The notes beneath the pieces were generated by a model. The model did not search any database, had not been told where the DNA came from, and was given only the letters and a program-made list of their open reading frames with translations. A stretch of 64,000 bases of DNA from Acanthosepion esculentum. Lineage: Eukaryota; Mollusca; Cephalopoda; Sepiida; Sepiidae. Positions 55,558 through 64,000 of this stretch are shown here, in pieces; within the stretch, counting starts at the first letter, position 1; each line of letters begins with the position of its first letter. Made by a program: the position numbers and the translations under genes. The stretch spans positions 13,632,305 through 13,696,304 of the forward strand of contig OZ038480.1 of the NCBI GenBank assembly GCA_964036315.1, in the 5' to 3' direction.

Positions 55558-56145
55558 AAATATACCATTTTCCCATCATGCAAAAAACCAACAGGAAACG
55601 GAAATTCTTTAACCTTTATTCCAGAATTTCAAAACGAGGCTTCCTCTTTTTTCTTTGCTGAGATCCAACGTTTGATTATGACTCTGTTAACCTTGTCCCG
55701 GCATGAAATCAAGATGAACAAAAATAAAAACAAAACAACTACAGATTATTACCGTCCTTTCACCTAAAGCACAGCGCCCATCTCCTCTATTTGCATATTA
55801 CAGCTTTTACTTATATCCAATATGGATGGCAAATACTCCGAAATAAACACCTTCTTAGAAACACAACAGTCTCTTTAAAATGACTCTCGTTTAAGAAAAT
55901 GAGAACTTTTATATTTCCTTGGCACGACACAGATTTGCGCAAGATTCTTTTACAAGACAAATTCTTATCGCAGCACGCGACACCATTTAAAGCTTAAATA
56001 AAAACAGAGCCGTTGTAAGAATTTTACGATTTCACATAATTTTGAAAATTTTATCAGAATATGTACTGCTTAACAACATATACATTAAACGAGTTCCTTT
56101 TTATTATGGTTTGTCGTCACCTATTTGGTAAGGGAACACATCGGT
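55558..56145. other. No recognisable feature
   Basis: AT-rich, no frame. Confidence 0.4.
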
Positions 56146-56300
56146 GAAAGAAAAGATTCCCCTGATGGTAAAAGCCGAACACAAGTTCGATTCCTGCCGG
56201 AAGACGTATTTTCTGTTAGTAAGTACTTGTCGAATTCTGAGCTAGTTTTCACGTTTTAAAATAACAGAGACGTCTACTCAAACACGTGCAACCACTAAAT
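56146..56300 (+). repeat. tRNA-derived SINE, family S2, copy 3
   Basis: cacaagttcgattcctgccg is the B-box context. The body (gaattctgagctag, aataacagagacgtctactc) follows the same order as the copies at 22.0 and 37.9 kb but is more diverged. Confidence 0.55.
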
Positions 56301-56506
56301 ATAACATTTATAGTAATAAGAAATAATATCTACATATTATCCCCAGTTTAAAATCGGCATCGTTTTCTAGGGTGTTGCAATTTTATTTTCCATCAGTGCA
56401 CATTCTCTCATAGAATAATTCAATAATATCCACTTGTCTACGTAAGTATTTACGTATATACCATTAATATCAAAGAATAAACCATCATTGAAGAATAAAC
56501 CATTAA

Positions 56507-56509
<3 letters not shown>

Positions 56510-56571
<62 letters not shown>

Positions 56572-56590
56572 GAGAGAGAGAAAGAGAGAA
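56510..56590. repeat. (TA)n(GA)n microsatellite
   Basis: About 30 TA units then GA-rich. A separate (ATT)n tract is at 56806-56852. The rest of 56600-57235 holds a 104-codon minus frame that I cannot relate to any family. Confidence 0.9.
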
Positions 56591-56803
56591 AGCCATATGT
56601 GTAAACATTATTATTACAAAGAAACCATAAAACATTTATTTCAAGTAAAAAAAAAAATAGTTATACACACACAGGCGTTTTGCATGGAATCGTTTTAAAA
56701 GATAACAAGCAAATACTAACGGACGAAAGGGGCATGAGAGACATTATTTAATTGATATCAGTCGATTATATTTCTTTATTTCAGTTTGCTTTCAAATAGT
56801 ACT

Positions 56804-56856
<53 letters not shown>

Positions 56857-57237
56857 TTGTTATCTTTTAAATAATTGATTTTTCCTACCTATATTAGGCA
56901 AGACGTGTGCCAATCATCCAGCACTGGTTAGAAAAACAGCTTTTTGAAGTCATTAGATGTATTTGTAAATTGATAAAAAAAAAAGCATTATACAAAAGAG
57001 AGTCGTAAATTTCGACAGAGTCCGCAGAAGCAGAATGCGATTCAAATCATTGTCAATAGTACGATTTGTTTTTAGATCACGAAAATGATCATGCAAGCTG
57101 TGTGAGAGCTTAATTTCTTTAATGGCCAAGTTCCCCGAATTTTTACCTGGTATACCTATAATAAACAAAACATATAAAGTATAATAAAAAAACAATTCGG
57201 TTTTTGTCATCTGACGATAGTAAAACAAGAGACTCAG

Positions 57238-57790
57238 GATCTTTCTGAGATGTGGTATTATGTACACTATTTATATTATTCGGACTATTGTCCTCGTCTT
57301 TGTCGCCATATTTATTACAACGTTAGGGCCTTTCAGTATCTGTCTATATTTCTGTGATGAGGTATTATGTACACTATTTACATTATTCGGACTATTGTCC
57401 TCATCTTTGTCGCCATATTTATTACAATGATTCGGCCTTTCAGTATCTGTCTATATTTCTGAGGTGAGGTATTATGTACACTATTTACATTATTCGGACT
57501 ATTGTCCTCAGCTTCGTTACCATATTTATTACAACGTTTCGGCCGTTGTACGCTCCGACTTCTTCAGGTGGTTGGAATATTGAACTGAACCCTTTATTTC
57601 GCATACTGGGGTAGACTGTTCTAGTTCCACGTGCCATGTTTAATGGATGTCAGTTATCAGTTATCTCCTGTTAATTCCCCTCTGAAATTCTCCACTGCGT
57701 TAACCAGGTACTGAACTCACACTCTTTGTGTCCTGTCACTGGATCTAACCAACGCCTTTAGCCTCAAGGGCACATGGCACAGTGGATATC
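57238..57790 (-). repeat. Full-length SINE-A copy ending in a head-to-head junction
   Basis: On the minus strand: tRNA-like head (57765-57700), linker, hairpin block (57570-57535), three tail units down to 57240. At 57765-57790 a second head fragment faces it on the plus strand (gcacatggcacagtggata), as at 1-123. Confidence 0.8.
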
Positions 57791-57861
57791 ATTATCAATA
57801 TCTTTGATATTGAGCACTGTTCCTCCATAAATATGATAAATTTTAAATAACACACGCATAC

Positions 57862-57869
57862 ACACACGA

Positions 57870-57937
<68 letters not shown>
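57862..57937. repeat. (CA)n(TA)n microsatellite
   Basis: CA-rich then about 25 TA units. Confidence 0.95.
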
Positions 57938-57940
<3 letters not shown>

Positions 57941-57978
57941 TGAATATAGTCTTAAAGTGTGCTATATTTATGGGATAA

Positions 57979-58151
57979 AGTGCTCAATATCAGAGATAGA
58001 GCGTGCGTAAATATAAAAGTGAACATAGAAGTCAACACTTACATGCGACAGTCTGTTTCATGCTAGAAGCAATCATCGTGACCCTATGATTGCATCTAGC
58101 ATGAAACAGACTGTCGCCTCTAAGTGTTGACTTCTATGTTCACTTTTATAT
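57979..58151. repeat. Palindrome with 66-bp arms, FB1-like landmark at its left
   Basis: Arms 58011-58076 and 58086-58151 pair with few mismatches around a 9-base spacer. The landmark agtgctcaatatcagagata lies just outside (57980-58000). On the right arm tatgattgcatctagcatga is followed by aac, the same hairpin-then-GAAAC layout. The arm ends run into (TA)n at 58151. Confidence 0.8.
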
Positions 58152-58152
58152 T

Positions 58153-58217
<65 letters not shown>

Positions 58218-58238
58218 ATGGGGGGGGTGCACGCGCGT

Positions 58239-58265
<27 letters not shown>
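58151..58265. repeat. (TA)n(TG)n ... (TA)n microsatellite
   Basis: TA, TG, a short GC-rich gap, and TA again. Confidence 0.95.
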
Positions 58266-58269
<4 letters not shown>

Positions 58270-58506
58270 CAAGAAACGGATCGGTGTATACGGAATAAAT
58301 TCCAATAACCAACAAATACTATTCTTAAAAGAGTGCTCAATACAGAGCAGAGCAAATATAAGTGTCAAGTGATTGTCTTGAATTTATAATCTATAAATTG
58401 AACACCATCACCTGATACGACACCAGAAGTGTTGAAACAAAATGGCTACTTTTGTAGTGATTTCATAACATATCTATGTTATAATTTTCGAATAAATAAT
58501 TATATA
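58266..58506 (+). mobile_element. Foldback element FB1, copy d
   Basis: Starts ccaagaaacggatcggtgta beside (TA)n, then agagtgctcaatacagagca, and keeps only the right arm: CTGATAC, GACAC-cagaa-GTGTT, GAAAC (58412-58438), ending cgaataaataattatata. The left arm is replaced by an AT-rich segment. Confidence 0.75.
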
Positions 58507-58509
58507 TAG

Positions 58510-59110
58510 ATACCGGGTGTAAAAGCAAAGTTGCCCAAATCGTGTAACAGCATGTCCATCCCACAAAATGTCTAATATCGAAAAACCACAAAACTAACTG
58601 AGTTTCTTTTTTCCATATTTTCAGATTAGACATTTAGCCATCTTGATACCATTTACCGTAAGTATCCCAGAAAAAGCCTTATTATTCAGCTAGAAAGAGA
58701 ACAGATTAAAATCATTTTGTGTCAGCGCTGATATGTCTTCACCTCTGAGCAATGGTGCGGGGAAAAATATCATTCAGGCCTTCACTAATGGTCCCCGAGT
58801 TTCATAGTCTGGCTTCCATCTGCAAATTGCATTCAAGAACCATCAAGAGAACGGTGAATAAGTTTGAAAAAAGGAAACAGTAGAGAGGAAAACCAAATAA
58901 GGAGGCTATAGCACCAAGAGCGATCATCATTTCAATTTAGAGCTAAATACATTCTTACTGTTCAAAGTAGAGACCAATTGTGTTATAAAAACCTCGGCGA
59001 ATTCCAGTAAGATATGTTTAATCATTTCTAAGATACAACGGTTAAAAGCTTAATCTAGCAATTGGACAATTTGCTGTTAGTACGATGTGGACAATTTTGT
59101 TGTTACATCC
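58510..59110 (+). mobile_element. IS630/Tc1-like derivative with both ends
   Basis: The left end (gtgtaaaagcaaagttgccc, cgtgtaacagcat) and the right end (ttggacaatttgctgtta, tggacaattttgttgttaca) are inverted relatives. The internal part follows the first 350 bp of the 9.59 kb element (gagcaatggtg, tctggcttcca). The transposase catalytic region is absent. Confidence 0.7.
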
Positions 59111-59123
59111 AATAAATAAATAA

Positions 59124-59202
<79 letters not shown>

Positions 59203-59275
59203 GAATCCCTCATATCCGGAGTGCCTTAAATCCGCAAATCCCTCATATCCGTAGTGCCTCGTTTCCCGCATATCC
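59107..59275. repeat. (TA)n then short tandem catatccgg words
   Basis: About 46 TA units are followed by three to four copies of atccctcatatccggagtgc-like units. Confidence 0.85.
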
Positions 59276-59389
59276 AGACATGATTTTGTTGTGTTTATTT
59301 GAACCATTTGGGTGATATGTAACTGATTAGAAATTTCTGTTTTTTAGGAAATTTACTTTTGATAATTTCTTAGGCTTATTTCATCCTAA

Positions 59390-59815
59390 TGGCTTGTTTT
59401 GGTGCAAAAGAAGACGGGAATAAGAGGAAAAGAACAACTTTGAAAAAAGTGGAATTTTTTTAACAGAATAGACGTTGGTGAAAGTTCATTGTAACTAATG
59501 GTTGAGTTCATCATAGAAAAGTCAACATTGTTTGATATAAAATCTTCCAAAGAAACTATTCTCCAGGGTTCACACTTTAACAATGAACAAGGAAATAAAA
59601 AATGATTGTGATCAGACCTGGACTGAACTTGAAAAAGCTATTGAAATGGTTTCCAGTTTTATGGAAAGAAAGCCAGCATTCAGCTATGACGATTGCAATA
59701 ACGCACGCAGAGTTAAAAAATGTCGTTAGTTTAAAAAATTTCGAGAACAGAATCAAAACTAAAAAGTTGACAATGACATTAGAAGAGAAAGAATCATCAT
59801 GCAACAGCGATTAAA
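59390..59815 (+). pseudogene. Possible pogo/Tigger-type transposase remnant
   Basis: One plus frame near 59620-59730 reads WTELEKAIEMVSSFMERKPA then FSYDDCNNARRVKKCR. This resembles the C-terminal region of Tigger/jerky-like proteins (LE.AL..IE.....D....RR). Nothing upstream is diagnostic, and the evidence is thin. Confidence 0.3.
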
Positions 59816-59999
59816 AAATCCTCGTTACATTATTTGCTTTGCATACGTGGCATACTTAATTTAATGAATTTTCATTAACATTACATAATTTATTTATTTT
59901 TCCTTAAAAATTACATTAAAAAAATTAAATGAGCTATATTTCACTCACCATTAAATTATTTTGTTTATTATAAAACATTGAATCTAAGCAACGTCTTTA

Positions 60000-60120
60000 T
60001 CCAGTGGGCAATAAAAGATTCGGTTGGAAATTCCAATCACCTGAAGAAGGCCGGAGCGAACAAGGTTGTGAATATAGCAATGAAGATGAGGATAACAGTC
60101 CGAATAATGTAAATAATGCA
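60000..60120 (+). repeat. Truncated SINE-A copy
   Basis: gtctttatccagtgg, ttccaatcacctgaagaagg, ccggagcgaacaagg and agtccgaataatgtaaataa. One unit only. Confidence 0.7.
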
Positions 60121-60900
60121 ACATTTTTTTTCTATGAATTTTTTTCGCTTTCCGTTCGTCTTCGGTTTCGTTCACGGCATATTAAAGCATCATCGAATAT
60201 TCGGTTTCATGTGTATCGAAATAAATTAATTCATTTCTGAAAATAAATAACTTCTGGAATATTGTCTTCTGCTGATTAAAGAACGTATGTCACTTCATGT
60301 GTCGACATTCTTGTGCGATTGCTGTGTCCAGCATCGAGAAATAATTTTCCATATTTAATGTTTAAATGCAAAATCTGCGACAAGAAATGTTCACCGTGAA
60401 ATTCAAAATCCATGAGAAAAAAACATGTATATATTTCCAAACTTTTGATGCATATGAATTAGGGAAATTCAAAATTTAACTTCAAATTCTACCTCCTTAC
60501 AGGATAATTCCTTTTGTTCAATCCATTAAAGTGTCATAAAATAATATATTCGATGTATGTACGAAACAAATTCAAACATTTTAGACAGGTGAAATAAAAT
60601 CACAGAATTTAATTAATAACTTCGCAAAACGAAAAACAAAATAAAAGTTTATTTATTAATATTAGTAACCAAAAATCATAGAACAATGGAGAATTGGCTG
60701 CATACGGATGTACAAATAGTTAATATTAAAGGAGTTAATTTGATTTCACTAAGTACCCCACACTGATTTATTACTAGGTCACAAATAACTAAAGCTTCCT
60801 GAATAACTACTGCATACCGCATACCATTTTGAACAGTAATCATGTTGTTAAATTATTGCACAGGAATTAGTGTCCACCTTGCTTAAAAGGTAGCTTAGTT
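60121..60900. other. No recognisable feature
   Basis: AT-rich with no frame longer than chance. A (ggttt)n run follows at 60906-60935. Confidence 0.4.
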
Positions 60901-60964
60901 ATTTGGTTTGGTTTGGTTTGGTTTGTTGTGTTTTACGGCATATCAACATTACTGGGTTATTTAA

Positions 60965-61175
60965 TGCCGACACCTTTTTTTCCTGGTAATATTTTGTTTT
61001 GTCAAAAATCTATTTCTGGTAATATTTTTTTCCTCAAAAATCTATAGCTGGTAATATTATTTTAAAACATGTATTGGTGGTAATATTTTCTTTCAAAAAT
61101 ATATTGCTGGTGACAGTTTTTATTTTTTTCTTCAAAATTTTATTTCTGGTAATAATTCTTTTACAAAGTATCTCT
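60965..61175. repeat. Minisatellite of ctggtaatattttt..tcaaaaatcta units
   Basis: Five degenerate units of about 36-40 bp. Confidence 0.75.
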
Positions 61176-61363
61176 GGTATTAAAACCCATTTTTACACTT
61201 TTATAATGATTTTTACGTCATTTTCGGGGTTAACTATTTGCCCATAGCTGGGACCCTAACAGGTGATACTACCCCGGGTCAGGGTGGACCTGGGAACACC
61301 AGCAATTAAGAGGTGGTTCCACACTCCTCAAAACCTCCTAGTTCAGAGGCCTTGCTGTTGGAC

Positions 61364-61450
61364 GTAGTTTATCGTCTTACCCAGGACGCGGATGTAGTTT
61401 ATCGTCTTACCCAGGACGCGAATGTAGTTTATCGTCATACCCAGGATGCT
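61364..61450 (-). repeat. 30-bp minisatellite, three units
   Basis: gtagtttatcgtcttaccca starts at 61364 and 61394, with a one-base variant at 61424, 30 bp apart. It is the reverse complement of the unit at 32.04-32.16 kb. Confidence 0.9.
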
Positions 61451-61669
61451 TAGTTATTTAATCGTTTTTTAATACTAAATATCACACAGTAAAAGGTTCG
61501 TGAGGAACTCAAGGAGAGGGCGTTACAGTTAAAATGGTAAACAACGTGTATAATAACAGATTCCTGGCTTGAAGAGGTCGTGATGACAATGTTAATAGAA
61601 GCCTTGATTGGGCCATTCAATCATTTTTTTAGGGTTTATTTTAGATAATGGTTCAGTGAAACAAGTCTT

Positions 61670-61840
61670 ACTAATTAACCCATAGTTAGGGGAGAAGAGG
61701 TGAATTCACGTCTTTCCCCAGGGAAATTTTGCGTAAGTGAATATAACGAACCCAACCGAAATTGAATCTCGGCTCTCCAATTAACAATTCCGAGCATTAC
61801 ATCACAGTCACATTCCAGCTTCAGGCACCTGGTATTCCAA
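61670..61840 (-). repeat. tRNA-derived SINE, family S3, copy 2
   Basis: Read on the minus strand it gives a head (ggagagccgagattcaat), then gttatattcacttacgc and cacctcttctcccctaac, as in the 44.45 kb copy. Confidence 0.6.
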
Positions 61841-62084
61841 GCTATTGATGAGAAAAAAGATATCAGAGCGGACCTTCGTATATTTGGAACACGGATGGAA
61901 TGGTGCTGATTCGATTCTGTGAAAGTGGCGTAAAAAAAAGAGAAAGACATGAAGTTTTGGGATTGCCAAGGCCAAAGTCGCATTCCAAAAGTTGGGCAGC
62001 GTATTGTGAGTCAGGAGGATTTCTTTGGTAACAAAGAAAAGACTACTGAGTTTCTACTTGACATTTGTTCTCCTTTACGGCAGC

Positions 62085-62330
62085 GAATGTTGGCCGGTCT
62101 CCACAAAAATGTGGAAGATCTCGAGGCAACGGAGATATGGTTCTACAGAAGGATGCTAAGGATATCATGGACCAAGCGTGTGAGCAACGATGAGGTTTTG
62201 AAGAGGATGCAAACAAGGAAGAAGATTATACTTAACATCAGCCAGCTGAAATTTCTGGGACATGCAATGAGAAATGAGGGCTTGGAGAATCTGATACTCA
62301 CAAGTCAAATAGATAATCTTGCTTTTTCAA
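62085..62330 (+). mobile_element. LINE-C 3' coding fragment
   Basis: A plus frame reads NVEDLEATEIWFYRRMLRIS, WTKRVSNDEVLKRMQTRKKI, then QLKFLGHAMRNEGLENLILT. It covers the post-RT WFYRRMLRI...FLGH.MR.EGLENL region in one frame, and the terminal RATK.RKLW segment is missing. The frame is open for 147 codons from 61949, but only the later part is homologous. Confidence 0.75.
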
Positions 62331-63025
62331 AAGCCTGGACGGGTCTTTTTTTTTCTTTTTTAGATTCCAAACGTTTCTTTCTCATCGTCTAAGCATCTAA
62401 GAATCCGCTCCCTATCTTTGTTATGTTTTTCTCTTAAACCTTTGAGGACAACATGAAAGCTTAAATGCCAGCGTATTTCTAAATTTTTATATATTTTATT
62501 TATTTATTTTTCTGGCTGTTCAGCATTTTTTTTTGTTTCATGCCAATCAACTGTTTTGGATGTTCAGCCATTTTTCTGGCTATTAAATAGAAGTAGACAG
62601 GTTCGCCTATCGTTCAGTTCACACTCCTCCACGTTTTCTTTTAAACTGGGGTAGAAGTTTATCCCTTGTTTTCTGATTAGGATTGGGGGTTCCAGTTTCT
62701 TCTAAAGATTTTTTTCACTCTCAGTAGCCCATTGTGTCGTATTGGCTCTATCGCTTTCCTTGGGATGAATTGATGAAAAAAAATCAACTGTTTGGGGCTG
62801 ATCAGAGTACTTTTTTGGTTCGTTTTTTACTCCGACATTTTTGGTTTTTTGTGGCCGTATGTGTACATCCGACCTACAACGACATCGCCGAAAGACACGT
62901 GTCGTTTTAGAATTTTATTTAAATTATAACAATTTTGTCGTGAGCAAGCATTTACTGCCTACTTTGATGGTCTTCAGCTAAATATAAATAGAACTAAAAT
63001 TGTTTTAAGGATTTTTTACCCAACA
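62331..63025. other. No recognisable feature
   Basis: T-rich stretch with short repeated words (tttttctggct). No gene. Confidence 0.4.
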
Positions 63026-63027
63026 TA

Positions 63028-63165
63028 TATGTCTATATCTCTGAAATGATGTATTATGATTACTTGCATTATTTACATTATACGGAGTGACATCTTCATT
63101 TTCATTGCCATATTCACAACGTTTCGGCCGTTAATACACTCCGGCCTTCTTCACGTGGGGGAATG
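63028..63165 (-). repeat. Truncated SINE-A copy
   Basis: Minus strand: hairpin block tgaagaaggccggagtgtat..cggccgaaacg (63154-63118) then one tail unit. Confidence 0.75.
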
Positions 63166-63199
63166 AGTAAACACAGTATAAATTACTATTAAGTAATTT

Positions 63200-63475
63200 G
63201 GACATTATCTATCATCTCTCAGTTGCGTCTCTGTCCTTGGACAGAGTGCGCCGAGGGGCTTCTCTTTTAAAGGGCAGAGGGGCAACTGAGAAAATAATAC
63301 TGAGAGGTGCCCAGCCGTGGGGAACAGCTGCCCGAGGCCGCGCCCTCCCATTGCACAAGAGGGAGGGATCGGTGCTCGCACCGAGGCCACGGCAACCGAC
63401 GGTTGCGGGGGCTGTGGGAAATTTTTGTCCCTGCCTGGGTGCACGCGCTCGGGTCCCTACACCGTATAAATTACT
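63200..63475. repeat. GC-rich LTR-like repeat fragment
   Basis: Much GC-richer than its surroundings. gggaaatttttgtccctgcc followed by tgggtgcacgcg resembles the reverse complement of the LTR-like block at 15.64-15.72 kb (ggggaatttttgtccgagcc, tacgggcacg). Ends not visible. The frames on both strands come from the GC bias. Confidence 0.45.
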
Positions 63476-63649
63476 ATAAAGTGGAGTTGGACTTTTCAAC
63501 CCCAGAATTCGTTGGACAATTGTATTCCAATTTCGCATTTAGTCATATAGATTCTATAATGTAGGTTTTTACTTAATTATCTCTTGTTTCTCTAACTCTT
63601 CAAATATGAATATATATTAATTTTATCTTATAAATTGTCCCCTATTCTA

Positions 63650-63928
63650 TAAACCATGAAATAAAAATGGTTTTACGGAAAATAAGGACCTACGTACAAC
63701 AAATCGTCTTTAAATTAAGTGGCATCAGAAGAATTATCGTTGAACTTTTAAAAGCTAAGCTTAAACATTAATTCAATACTTAAATGCAGATATCAATTTT
63801 GTATTCTTCAGTAGTTTATTGATGCTTATCGCATCTACTCCCACCTAGCTATTGTCATGATGGCCAAACCAAGAATCTTTCGCAGGAGCTAGCTTAAATA
63901 CCGCCCGAAAGGGCGGCTTTTAAGCTAG
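63650..63928 (+). mobile_element. Helitron 3' end, 5'-truncated
   Basis: Shares aacctacgtac-like, tttaaattaagtggc, gaattatcgttgaac and tgcttatcgcat with 20.97-21.12 kb. It ends with the perfect hairpin ccgcccgaaagggcgg (63901-63916), then CTAG at 63925-63928 followed by T. The internal coding part is deleted. Confidence 0.75.
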
Positions 63929-64000
63929 TTTATAACACAACGTGCACTGCAATGTTGGATTGAAAAGGAAAATAAGAGTTACTCCCCTTGAGCCATGAAA

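Noticed and set aside
63198..63564. Overlapping frames in the GC-rich patch near the window end
   Set aside because: Open on both strands because of GC bias, and the sequence matches an LTR-like repeat.

Overview
This is animal nuclear DNA with no host gene that I can support. The base composition is AT-rich, with dozens of long (TA)n tracts, CA/TG, ATT/ATC, GAAA and CT-rich simple repeats, and every recognisable protein fragment belongs to a transposable element. The mixture (Penelope-like GIY-YIG endonucleases, RTE-like and CR1/jockey-like LINEs, many Tc1/mariner relics, Helitron ends, a gypsy gag with a zinc knuckle, several tRNA-derived SINE families, a 5S-derived repeat) suggests a mollusc, most likely a cephalopod such as an octopus. 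That assignment is inference from style, not proof.

Layout. 0-2.5 kb: SINE-A copies, a LINE-B 3' end and a Tc1 relic. 2.6-5.8 kb: microsatellites, a 137-bp GAAA-type minisatellite and a long ATT/ATC tract. 6-11.7 kb: LINE-C and LINE-B tails, four transposase relics, and a foldback element nested in one of them. 12.9-16.9 kb: a solo LTR with target-site duplication, LINE fragments, LTR-like repeats and an inverted repeat. 17.7-21.4 kb: a G-rich minisatellite, a 143-bp satellite-like array derived from a LINE tail, and a Helitron. 22-28.1 kb: a tRNA-SINE, LINE RT, transposase relics, a tandem hammerhead-ribozyme repeat followed by a Penelope-like endonuclease, a gypsy gag relic and a TIR-bounded mariner. 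28-39 kb: microsatellites with long hairpins, a 30-bp minisatellite joined to a 107-bp SINE array, a second Penelope-like endonuclease, LINE-B RT with its YADD box, and a complete-TIR Tc1 element. 39.9-41.5 kb: CT-rich DNA. 41.6-49.7 kb: two mariner relics (one holding a solo LTR), a 5S-rRNA-derived repeat, tRNA-SINEs, LINE tails, a Tc1 relic and an RTE endonuclease fragment. 49.9-64 kb: many SINE-A copies, foldback elements, an IS630/Tc1-like derivative, a Helitron end, and stretches with nothing recognisable.

The most interesting layer is RNA-like. At 24.36-24.76 kb a 314-bp unit repeats head to tail, and each copy carries the hammerhead core CTGATGA, stem II and GAAA, with complementary CCACA and TGTGG as stem I. 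It lies just upstream of a Penelope-like endonuclease, as expected for retrozyme or Penelope pseudo-LTR DNA. Weaker versions of the same layout (CTGANGA-like, hairpin, GAAA) sit in the loops of several long palindromes beside (TA)n tracts and in the body of the commonest SINE. The window may therefore record a family of ribozyme-related non-autonomous retroelements in several states of decay.
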